Positions 39,244 through 49,050 of a stretch of 64,000 nucleotides of DNA are shown here, one piece after another. Within the stretch, counting starts at the first letter, position 1, and each line of letters opens with the position of its first letter. The stretch lies in the NCBI GenBank assembly GCA_022605955.1, contig JAKCOZ010000007.1, positions 17,466,001-17,530,000 on the forward strand, read 5' to 3'. Under the pieces are notes generated by a model. That model was not told the DNA's origin. It saw nothing but the letters and a program-made list of their open reading frames with translations, and did no database searches. The position numbers and the translations under genes are program-made. The stretch is from Rallus limicola (Eukaryota; Chordata; Aves; Gruiformes; Rallidae).

Positions 39244-40186
39244 TCTTTATCAATGACATCAATGATGGAGTTGAATGCACCTTCAGCAATTTTGTGGACA
39301 CCACCAAGCTGAGTGGTGCTGTTGACACAAAAGCAGGAAAGGAAGTCATCCAGAAGGTTCTTGACAGGCTAGAAAGGTGGGACCCAGGTGAACCTAGTGA
39401 GGTTCAACACTGCCAAGTGTAAGGTCCTGAGGAGTCCCAGACATATATACTGACAGGGAGAAGAGCTTCTTGAGAGTAGTCTTGCTGAGAAGGACCTGGG
39501 GTTCTGGTGGACAACAAACTTAACAGGAGTTAGCAGGGTGCTCTTGCAGCTCAGAAGGCCAGTGGTATCCTGGGCTTCATCAGGAGAGGGGTGACCAGCA
39601 GGGACAGGGAGGTGATTGTCCTTCTCTACACTGCCCTCGTGAAGCCATCTGGAGTACTCCATCTGGAGTACTATGTCCAGATCTGGGGGCCTCAATACAA
39701 GAAAGATGTAGAACTGTTGGGAGAGGATTCAGAGGGCCACGAAGATGATTAGAGGGCTGGAGCACCTCCCCAACAAAGAGAGGCTGAGGACTGGGCTTGT
39801 TCAGCCTGGAGAAGAGAAGGCTGTGGGGGAACCTCACTGCAGCCTTTCAGTACCTGAAGGAAGCTTAGAAACAGGAGGGGAATCAACTTTTTAAAAGGGT
39901 AGATAATGGCAGGACAAGGGGGAATGGATTAAAGCTAAGGAAGGGATGGTTCAGATTAGATATTAAAGGGAAGTCCTTTACAGAGAGAGTAGTGAGGTGC
40001 TGGAACAGGCTGCCCAGAGAGGTGGTGGATGCTCCGTCCCTGGAGGTGTTGAAGACCAGGTTGGATGAGCCCTGGGCAACCTTGTGTAGATCCAGGCCTA
40101 GAGGTTGGTGGCCCTGCCTGTGGCAAGGGGTAGGAGCTCTGTGATCTTTGGGGTCCCTTCCAACCCAGACCATTCTATGATTCTAG
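39244..40186 (+). mobile_element. CR1 LINE (CR1-F-like), + strand, inverted relative to the 21-kb copy
   Basis: Starts inside the reverse transcriptase, at the segment corresponding to FINDI followed by a degraded FADDT region near 39286-39312, and ends at the 3' terminus CCATTCTATGATTCTA near 40186. It carries the tandem pair CCATCTGGAGTACT at 39645-39672, the exact complement of the duplication in the 21.1-kb copy. The 3' UTR is highly similar to that copy but with more indels. The frame is broken in several places and the element is inactive. Confidence 0.95.
39645..39672. repeat. 14-bp tandem duplication inside CR1
   Basis: CCATCTGGAGTACT is present twice in a row. This is the reverse complement of the pair at 21651-21678 and marks both elements as one subfamily or as related by conversion. 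Confidence 0.95.
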
Positions 40187-40661
40187 GACTCTAACCCACG
40201 TAGTATGGGAGATTAGTGTAGGTGGTTTTGAACTACTCTCAAACTGAGATTTTTATTTCTGGAGGACAGCAAACTGAGCATCTTGGAGAAAGCAGCTGAA
40301 TCCTTTTTCAGATAAGAAATTGGTTATAAACACGTGAAAAGTGCTTGTAAATGTTGTGTGTTGTTTTGTTCTTACATTTAACTGCACTGAGGGACTGTAG
40401 ATAGATCCGATAATCTTAAAGCTAAGCCAGGGTGATTATATTTTTTTATAGGACTGTTAGAGTGTTACATTGCTGTAAAGGAAACAACTCTTTTTTTTTT
40501 TTTCTGTATTCAGAGATAACTGTAAAAACCCCAAAAAACAAACAAGAAAAATTGACTTTTTTCAGTACTTTCAACGTTGAGTTATAACTGTTAATTACAA
40601 GCCATATCTTTGTATGAAGTGCAACAACTACATAACTTTTCTTAATTCCACTGATTATTGG
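40187..40661. other. Unannotated spacer between CR1 and LTR fragment
   Basis: AT-rich sequence with a T run at about 40491-40503. Nothing else is recognised. Confidence 0.6.
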
Positions 40662-40738
40662 TGTCCTGGGTTTGGCTAGGGTAGAGTTTATTTTCTGTGT
40701 GACCACCACTACTTCTCAAATATACTGGAGAGTGGCTT
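40662..40738 (+). mobile_element. Short LTR-start fragment (ERVL-like), possible
   Basis: TGTCCTGGGTTTGGCTAGGG and the following AGAGTTTATTTTCT match the first roughly 40 bases of the sense strand of the same avian LTR family as the solo LTR at 19.8 kb, here in + orientation. Similarity is lost after about 40700 and no opposite end is visible. It directly abuts the CR1 5' fragment, which suggests nested insertion and deletion. Confidence 0.5.
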
Positions 40739-40740
40739 AG

Positions 40741-41440
40741 CCATGTTCATCCATCAAGACATGTGGATGCATCACCAGGTCCCATGCACTTGTGCAGCTT
40801 CAGGTTTCTTATACATTCCTGAACCGGATCATTTCCTGTGGTGTGTTGTTCTTCATTCTCCCAATCCCTGCCTTTGCATTCTGTGACACGGGCAGTGTGA
40901 CTAGAGCCGTTGCTGGTGAAGACTGAAGAGGCAAGAAGGGGGAGTGGGGGTCTGTGGTGGTGCCTGGGAGGGAGCGATGGTGTGGTATGCAAGCTGCAGG
41001 CATGTCCACATCTGTGACTCCTCTTGTTTGTTCCCCATGTTACATGTGTTTTCATAGAGGCATTTCAGCTGGGCCCCCAGTGAGGGTGACCTACTGCTTA
41101 GAGTGGCTTCCTTCAATGTAGTTTCCCTGTGTTTCCCTATTCCTACCTCAGGAGCCCCTGGATCATCTCCGTAAGACTTCAAGTGTGCTGCAGCGTGTCC
41201 TGCACATGTCTGAGCAACAAACCGAGGGTCCTCACTGGCACCCCATCCCTTCAACCTTGACAAGTCATCCCACAGCTTGTTGAAGGCAAACCAATATTGT
41301 CCCCCTTCAAGCCTAGATTAAAGCTCTGCCAATGATCTCTTCTAGCTCTTGGGCAAAGACCCTTTTTCTCCTTTGGGAAAGGTGAATCCCCTCTGAATGA
41401 ATCAAATAATTTTAACAGAGCAATTTGAAGAACGTTTGGA
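40741..41440 (-). mobile_element. CR1 LINE 5'-region fragment (endonuclease start) with internal deletion, - strand
   Basis: Unlike the other copies this is not a 3' end. On the - strand the frame at 40901-41263 contains QLKCLYENTCNMGNKQEE (residues 65-82), which corresponds to the start of the CR1 endonuclease domain. The frame at 40747-41055 ends with LKLHKCMGPGD, which corresponds to the conserved HKSMGPD block just before the reverse transcriptase. In an intact element these blocks are separated by most of the endonuclease, on the order of 1 kb; here they are a little over 200 bp apart, so most of that domain is missing. The upstream portion (41264-41440) resembles the CR1 5' region. The low-coordinate end is abrupt at the LTR-like fragment. 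Confidence 0.8.
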
Positions 41441-41899
41441 CAATTCTGTAGTTTGATCCAGATTCGAGGGTTCCCGCCTTCAACCTTTCTTTTTTAAAGC
41501 CGAGCTACAAGATAAAATTAAAGTAGTAAACAATCTATTTACTTCAGTTCTGTTGACAGCATCCCTATTCATATGGGAGAGCTTATAGAGGTGGGACTGG
41601 GTACAGAGAATCATTATTTGCTGGAACAGAGCCCAGCCATTAAGAATTCATTTTTAACACTGGCCAAAAACTAATAAACTGTGTTTTAAAATGGTCTTTT
41701 TCAAATGCAGTAACTGGCATCATTCCCAATGCTGACATTAGAAAAAAAATCATTAAAAATGTACACACAACATGTCATCCATATAGACATACATACTTTC
41801 CCTACATTAATATAGCATCAATATGTCAAAATTGTTAAGTGAGGAGAAGGAGTTTGAATGAGGGAATGTGAGAAAGATTTTAGGAGCATTATTTTGCTA
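41441..41899. other. Unannotated spacer
   Basis: AT-rich sequence between the CR1 5' fragment and the truncated LTR, with no recognisable feature. The CR1 boundary on its left is approximate. Confidence 0.5.
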
Positions 41900-42736
41900 T
41901 GTGGTGCTGCTTTACGAGAAGCAGCAGCAGCCCTTGCACACTGGTTCCTCTCTCTCCTCCTCCTCCTCCCCAGCAGCACAGGGTGATGTTCATCACATGT
42001 TTTCTGGGCCACTCCTTCCTCCTCTGGGGGAGGACTTTTCACACTCTTACCTTGCTCCATTGTGGGGTCCCTCCGACAACAGAGAGTCCTCTGTGAACTT
42101 CTCAAATGAGTTTTTTCCCACAGGCTTCAGTTCTTCAGGAATTGCTTCAGTCTGGGTCTCTTCCATGGGGTACAGACCTTCAGGAATAGACTGTTCCAGC
42201 ATGGTCCCAACAGAAAACGTGCTCTGGTACAGGACTCTCTCTCCATAGGCTGAAGGTCCTGCCAGCAGCTTGTTCCAGCATGGGTTTCACACCATGTTAC
42301 AGCCTCCTTCAGGTGTCTCCACTGTGGGGTCTTCCCCAGGCTGCAGATGGGCTCTCTACTTCACCATCATCTTCCATGGGCTGCAGATGGACAGCCTGCT
42401 TCACCACAGTCTTTACAGGCTGCAGGGGAATTTCTTTTCTGGCACCTGGATCACCTTTCCCCCTCCTTCTTCATTGCCCTCGGTGTCTGCAAAGTTTCTC
42501 ACATCTTATCTTTGCTCTGTCTGCACAAAGCTAGGATGAGGTTGTTTCGGTTTTTTTTCCTTCTGCAACATCATTACATTTTTCCATTCTGCAACATTAT
42601 CACAGAGGCAATATACCACCATCACTGATTGGCTCAGCCTTGGCCAGCAACAGGTCCATCTTGGAGGTATTGGCTTTGTTGGGCATGGGGAAAGCTTGTA
42701 ACATCTCCAAAAGCTTACCATGCAAACCCAGAGCAA
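41900..42736 (-). mobile_element. Truncated long avian ERVL-type LTR, - strand
   Basis: A GC-richer island of about 0.8 kb with repeated CTGCAG-containing blocks (GGCTGCAGATGG twice near 42343 and 42380, then GGCTGCAGGGG near 42419). It also has a GGTGTCTGCAAAGTTTCTCAC block and ATTGGCTCAGCCTTGGCCAG near 42628-42647. In this order they match the complement of a long, GC-rich avian LTR as I recall it, so the sense direction is -. The high-coordinate side ends near the expected LTR start region (GCAAACCCAGAG). The part with the polyadenylation signal and the terminal CA is missing beyond about 41900. No internal viral genes are present. The overlapping open frames on both strands (41818-42754) come from this repeat and are not genes. 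Confidence 0.75.
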
Positions 42737-45700
42737 TAGTCTAAATTCTAGCAAACGGATGGATCTGCCTAAGTCACAAGGGCTGTCTGCAGGAAGACAA
42801 ATGTTGTGATATTTGAAAATGAGTAGATTTTATTATTCACAGCAGGTACTGAAGGGAGTCTGAGCAAAAAATTCATAGGGCCACGGTTCTGGGCAAAGCA
42901 GTGGGGGAATTGATGGTACAGAGACTTTTATTTCTTCATTTTACTACTGAGCAGGCACTTCTGTGCTCTCTTTTATTGTTTAGGTCTGCTCAGGACAAGG
43001 TCTATTTGATTAAGTTCTAATATTTTTCTCTCAGAGTGGATCTGCAGCTCTCACGAGCACTCTTTTTCCTTTGATGCAAACTAAAATATCTCCATAGAAT
43101 GATTTAAAAAGGAAAACGTGCACCAGAAGAATGCATAGCTTGCTGTCAAAGGAACTTTTCCTAAAAGGCAGATAATCATTATTTAAGCCCCTCCTTTTTA
43201 TCCAAAAAAGGGTAACCACATGGATTTTAGGTAGCCTGGACAAATGTCCTAATAAAATGGTTGCTCTAAATGGGAAAAGACACTTATTTCCAGTTAATTT
43301 GTTTTCCGATGTTTTAGCTTTTGGTAAAGAACCTAAACTAAAATATTCTATGTTGAAGTGAAATATATGTATGATCTGGAACTATTGTTTCTTTTTTCAC
43401 TTTGACTGGAAAGACAGATAAACAATTTACTTTATTCAAAAGAAATTTGAGAAGAAGCTTCCAAGCAAACTCAAATAACAATGGTCCTTTTTTTAAAAGT
43501 TACTTAAAACCTTAGGGCTTTCTAGCAGTGACCAACATCTTCATCTCTATCATACCTTTTGAGGAACCACTGCTCAGGCCTGTGGTCCTGCATACAGTGG
43601 TTGCAACAACATGCTGTTCTGTAGCTTTGGTCATTAACTTTCCTAGACAGTTAATATTTTATTAATATTTTTTATTATTTTAACTCTTCAAAATCTGTAC
43701 TATGGAGCCCAGACCCCACTCCTTCTGGTGCTAGGCAAAATGAAAGTCGAGTTTCCTTTTCCAAAGTGCTTATGATCTAGTCTTAACCTATTGTATCAGT
43801 TTTCTCCAACCTTTCCTATTTTAAGATTAGTCTGTTCCCATTGTTAAGATGATTTTTGCTGCTCAAAATTAAAGATGATAATTATTTTCAAGAGGTTTTA
43901 AACTTTGTTTTCTCTAGGTTAAAATTGCTGCTGTAGAGCTCCTTTTAAATAGCTGACTCTTTTTTAGGAATTTTTTTAGAACCTTATCAGGGTTTCCATG
44001 TCTTTGTTATTCATATAGCTTTTAATGTGTGTTGCAATTAATAATGTGTAATTAATAGAAAACAACAAGTATCTTTAAATCTACCTTAAAAAACACTTTG
44101 AAACAGCTCTTGATACATTTGGACACCAGCATAGCCTTAAATTTGGGCATAATTTTTCTGGTTAGGGTGGTGCTATCTAAATTTCTGGGACACAGGAGCT
44201 CTGTTTAGGATGGGAAGGTATTTGTATTTGCTTGTTTCTAAATTAGATGCTGTTTGCAGCAGTAATAAACCAGTCTCTTCTTGTGGTCCGTGCAACAGAC
44301 ATGCATAAATAGAAAGCAGATTATCTGAAAAAAGCAGGTTTGTGGGTTTTTTTTCCTGTAAATCAGGCCCAGACCAGTCAGTGTTTGGCATGGTGCCAAG
44401 AGGTACAGCACTACTAAAGTTGCAATCTTTTACAAGTCTAATTTTGCCCATTTGTAATCATTGAAGATGCTCTGGCACAGTTGGCTGGTGTCGAAGTTGA
44501 GCACTCCAATTCCTTTATCTTCACCCCCCATAACGTTTCGACATGACGAGACATTTCTTATCGGAATTAAAAAGAAATGCTGTGTTCCCACCTAAGAGAC
44601 TGCTGAAATAATCCTTCTATAGATATTCTGGTTACTTGCTGGGTTACTTTTTAGCATCAATTAATATCAATAAAAACCAGAAGCCACTATTTTAAGAAAC
44701 AACATACAAATACAAAACATTGTTGCTTTCTTACTTCTGAGAATTTCTACCCACTCGTACAAAATATTCCATGGTTTTGTACCACATCGACACTATATAA
44801 AAACCTTCAAAGGGAGGTGGCCTCCTCCTACAGGCAGATACATACCCAGATTTCTAAAGAAAAGAGTTGCTGCTGCAGTGGACTGCTTGCTTTAGTGTGC
44901 TTTGAAAAAGATATATTGGATGTCAAGCACACTAGACATTGAGCAGCCATTTAGTAGGCTGGCAACAGTGGGTTATGCTGTGGCGTACCTGCACTATATG
45001 TCAGAGGAAGACACTCTTGTGTATTACTCAGTCAGTAAGATCTGTCTCTAAGGGAGATAAGGATGAGTGCACTATCTTTCAACTCTCATGAATGGGAGAG
45101 AGAGGAGAAGATTGTAGAATATCACGTCTTTCATTCATGTTATAGATTAAGTGCCACCAGTCAAATGCCTTGCAGGCTTTCTCAAGCTTGGGTCAACAAC
45201 TGCTTCCTTCTTTTCTGGCTCTTACATATTGTTTCAGCATGAAATAAATAGGTAAGGATGCTAATTGCATTTAGTACTTCACTTGTAAATGGGGAGCAAG
45301 ACAAAAGGGAAGGCAGAAAGATTCTCTGTGTGATTCCTGGATGGATACTACAAGTAATGAATTAAAACCACAGGAAACAGGCACTGTATGAGAGGTCAGA
45401 AGGAAAACGATTGAAGTTGGTACAAGATAATTTTGCCTTTTGAATGAACAGCTATGACTAGACGTCTTCTCCTTCCTTATGAAGATGAAATAATCTTTCC
45501 TACTTTGACAGCTCCTGGGAAAAGTTTCTTTTCCTCCTACTTAATGTGAGTTGAATCAGATCATTATGCTACTATGTTTTCAAAAGAGGGATGCTGTAAT
45601 AACACTATCCTAAGTGTGTGGGTCATTTGTCTTGAGGAGATAGGAGTCAGAAGCTACTTTTTTCATTAACCTCTAGTTGGAAAGAACTCAGGAATGCCCA

Positions 45701-45954
45701 TACATGTAGGGTAAAATCTATAGCAAACCTAGCGCAGGATGAAGATGTCAATAGTAATTAATTAGAGATCAAAATCACCTTGGAGCAAGTGTTCGTTGTA
45801 CCTCAATTTGAAAGAGAGCAAAAAGTATTTGTGGCAGAGTGCTCACCACTTCTAAACATGCCAGGTGTTCATCTATCGGAAATGTGGGGGGAGGGAAGCC
45901 AGTCAGTGTTTGCTTATTCTATTTGATTATTATTATTATTATTATTTGAGAACA
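42737..45954. other. Unannotated intron 3 sequence, 3.2 kb
   Basis: AT-rich sequence with no recognised repeat except the ATT microsatellite at its end. The open frames at 43031-43243 and 44173-44451 (-) have no domain. Confidence 0.55.
45926..45947. repeat. (ATT)n microsatellite
   Basis: About seven ATT units directly before the CR1 fragment that follows. Confidence 0.9.
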
Positions 45955-46172
45955 GGAATTTCTGCACCAATATGCAGAAGAACTTCTTCATGGTGAGGGT
46001 AACAGCGCTGGAACAGACTTCCCAGGGGGGTTGTGGAGTCTCCTTCTCTGGAAATATTCAGGACCCGTCTGAACACCTACCTGTGTGATCTGTTATAGGG
46101 AACCTGATTTGTCAGGGGTGTTGGACTCAATGATCTCTGTAGGTGCCTTCCAACCTCTACAGTTCTGTGAAT
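45955..46172 (+). mobile_element. CR1 LINE 3'-end fragment, + strand
   Basis: CAGAAGAACTTCTTCATGGT, GGAACAGACTTCCCAGGGGG and TTGGACTCAATGATCTCTGT lead to TTCCAACCTCTACAGTTCTG. This is the standard order of a CR1 3' UTR, ending in an octamer-like TTCTGTGA. The wording differs from the CR1-F-like copies and indicates another subfamily. Confidence 0.9.
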
Positions 46173-48239
46173 ATTTGTTGTGAACCAGTAACCTTACAGT
46201 TCCAGAGTTCCCCCTCTCTAAGTCCTCTTGGTCTGCAGTGGGGCTTAGCGCAGTAGGTATGGCTGGTGTACAATCTGTATCTACACAAGTGAGCAAATAC
46301 AGTGTTCCTGAACCCATGGGAGTGGTTCACACACCAGTAATGTTGAGCCCAACTGAGCTTTTCCCTGCTTCCATGGTGCAAGGAGAGTGTCTGGCTGAAG
46401 GCTGGCTATTCACATTTGCTAAGGACCTGCCCTCTTTCCTCAAGAGGGTGGTGCTATGTCTCTTGCCTCAAAACTGGGATGCTAATGAATCTTTAATAGC
46501 ATCACATGCTGCCTGCATTCTTGAATACTGGGTCTGACTTTGATCACACCATACCAAGCATGAAGAGCGTTCACGAAATGAACGACAAAGATGTCCAAGA
46601 TATAGGGAAGGGATGAATGAGAAAATAAACAGTTCAGAGGGAGAACAGCAGCAGCTGTAATTCTTATGGTCACTAGTGATCTCATTTCACAGACTGATTG
46701 GAGCTCAAAACCTGGTTATCATGAGACTGGCTGGGTCAGTTGTCGAAGTCTCCTGCCATACTTGGTAGTGAAATAGATGTCTCACATGGCTGTTTTCTTT
46801 CCTATAGTATCTTTCAAACAACCTTCAAATTAGGGAATGAACCCAGTGTTGTAAATTAGTAAAAATTAACAATAAATGCTATCAGAGGGAGGGAATTAAG
46901 GAAGAGAGAAATGAGGAATTTTCAATTTAGTCTAGACAACCTCTTAATCCCACAGTAAAATATTTTTCTAAAACATTGTTTTTAATTCACTTCAAGCAAG
47001 GGAGAATGACCTGGGAAATAACCTGCAGGGCTTAGTTCACCCCGGAAAAGACACTGTAGTAGCATAGCTTTCATGTTTTAGTACCAGCAACTACTGTTTT
47101 GTATCAGCTTCCAGAACATTTTGGAAAGGAACCTTTTCTTTCTGTTTGTTTTCTTTCTGCGGTGTTTTGACAGTATCTAGAATGGCATTTACGCGTTGCA
47201 TCAAAAAGTGTTCTTATGCTAACACAGGTTTTGTATCTAGTTTTGTCTTAAAGGCTTACCTACACTGGAAAGTCTGTGAAGGACACTAAGATTTCAATAT
47301 ATACTAGCTACTGTATCTTAACACCCAAATCATGGGCACATAAAATATGTGAATTAATTCCGTTCACTTAACACATACTGATATCAATACAGATAGTTCT
47401 TCTGTGCACAGAAGATGCCATGTATTAGTCTGTGTGCTAGGCTACCTTGTTTTTGAGCAAATTCTCAGTAAAAGGCATGTACTCCAAGAAGTCCTTCAGC
47501 TTCTGCTAAATAGGTGCATTAGCTCTCAAGAGAAACATATCTGTGTGTTTAACAATTTTGTCTCGTGCTTGAATTATTAACCAGCACAAAGACTCAGCTC
47601 AGTTCTCCTGAATACCGGTTTCAAAATGAGCTACTTAGTGCAAACCAACACAGATGTAAATGTGCTATTAGGCATTAGTGGATTAGTGATGAATTTTTGT
47701 TATTGTGATTAGGCATTTTCCACTTGATCTCATAGCTGCAAAAAGATGTATTAATGGCGATGAGTGTAGCCTGTATTCTGCAACACTATGCTTACTCAGC
47801 TGCTCTTTCAAAAGATATATAACTTCCCAGGGATGGAATTTAGCTTTGTGTTATAGAAATTTGAGCCATTATGAACGTCAAAACTTTAGTTCCTATGGAA
47901 TTATTTCTGCAAATGACTTCTTGGTTTCTGAAACCTCTTCTACTGCAAGTCACCAAATCGAATAACCTAAGTTTAAATAAAGACATTTTTTGCCTTTATT
48001 CTGGGAAAGTGAGGGTTGAAGATGAGGAACTTGCATAGTTGAAAGTGCTCTGATTGTTGTTCTTCCTATCCTTCCTCCCATCCCTTCATGTTTATTTTAG
48101 ATCTTAGATATGGAAAGCATGTGTCAAACACAATACTCCTATGTTGGATGTTAATGTCAATTCATCTGTACTGAGTCCCAGTTTGAACTCATTAAGGTAG
48201 AAGACTATGAGAGTCTTTTAAAGTTTTGACACACTTTTT
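46173..48239. other. Unannotated intron 3 sequence
   Basis: The open frames at 46238-46537 (+) and 46093-46317 (-) overlap and look incidental. No gene or other repeat is recognised. Confidence 0.55.
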
Positions 48240-48367
48240 CAAGACCCAACAGTATAAAGCCCTGAGCAACCTGTTCTGATCTCATAGCTGAACCTGTGAG
48301 AGCAGGAGGTTGAAATAGAGAACCCATAAGATCCTTGCCGACCTGAAGTATCCTATGATTGTATGAC
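48240..48367 (+). mobile_element. CR1 LINE 3'-end relic, diverged, + strand
   Basis: CTGAGCAACCTGTTCTGATC, then GAACCTGTGAGAGCAGGAGG and GAAGTATCCTATGATTGTATG follow the CR1 3' UTR order (GCAACCTG, AGCAGGGGGTTGGA, terminal octamers) with many substitutions. It ends in two degenerate octamers. Confidence 0.72.
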
Positions 48368-48945
48368 TAATCTGATGTCTTTCCTGCAGTCTCATTAATA
48401 AACCTTGGAAGTTGTACTTCTGTGAGTCTTAATATTGTCCATGCCTCTTCAGTATTTTGGAGAAGAGAAATTAGCATATTTAGGAGGATGCCTTCTGTAA
48501 ATGCTTTTGATACTATCTCGACTTCCTGGAGACTCTGTTGTGTAAATTTTTCTTTATCATGGAGGAATGGGTCCATCTCTGATTTTTGCCTTCTCTTGCT
48601 AAGCTCCAAATACTCCCAGGAGACAGAAAAAGAAAAAAAGTTAGCTGAGTCCTGCAAGATTTCTCTTACAGCAATCTGAAATTATAGGAGAATCATTTCC
48701 CAGTGGTATAGACACATCTATGTGAAGCCTTTTCTCATTTCTTTTGATTAAAGCTTCAAATCAATTTCTTGGTTAGTGGGTTGGTTTGTCTCTCAGCAAT
48801 TGAGTGAAATGTGTTCTCCAGTCTCTCATTAGGCCAGTTCTCACACAATTGTAAGAGCTCAGCTGCTACAGTTTCAGCTGTGAATAAAGAGGCAGAAATG
48901 ATATGGGATGAAGTGCAATAGGGTCTACTCCCTGAAGTCACCACT
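48368..48945. other. Unannotated spacer between two CR1 fragments
   Basis: The - strand open frame at 48367-48657 and its + strand partner at 48422-48679 have no domain I recognise. Confidence 0.5.
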
Positions 48946-49050
48946 ATCATAGAATCATAGAATGGTCTGGGTTGGAAGGCACCCCAAAGTTCATACGGTT
49001 CCAACCCCCTGCCATTGGGCCATCAACCTCCAGGCCTGGAGGGAGCTATC
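48946..49050 (-). mobile_element. Very short CR1 LINE 3' end, - strand
   Basis: TATCATAGAATCATAGAATGG at 48946 followed by TCTGGGTTGGAAGGCACCCC and CCAACCCCCTGCCATTGGGC. It is a 3' stub of about 105 bp, but well preserved, so probably a strongly 5'-truncated insertion rather than an old relic. Confidence 0.9.

Noticed and set aside
40747..41263. Frames of 102 and 120 codons as a possible host gene
   Set aside because: Recognised as CR1 ORF2 remnants (endonuclease start and pre-RT block).
41818..42754. A cluster of overlapping 80-126-codon frames on both strands
   Set aside because: They fall inside the truncated GC-rich LTR and reflect its composition, not genes.
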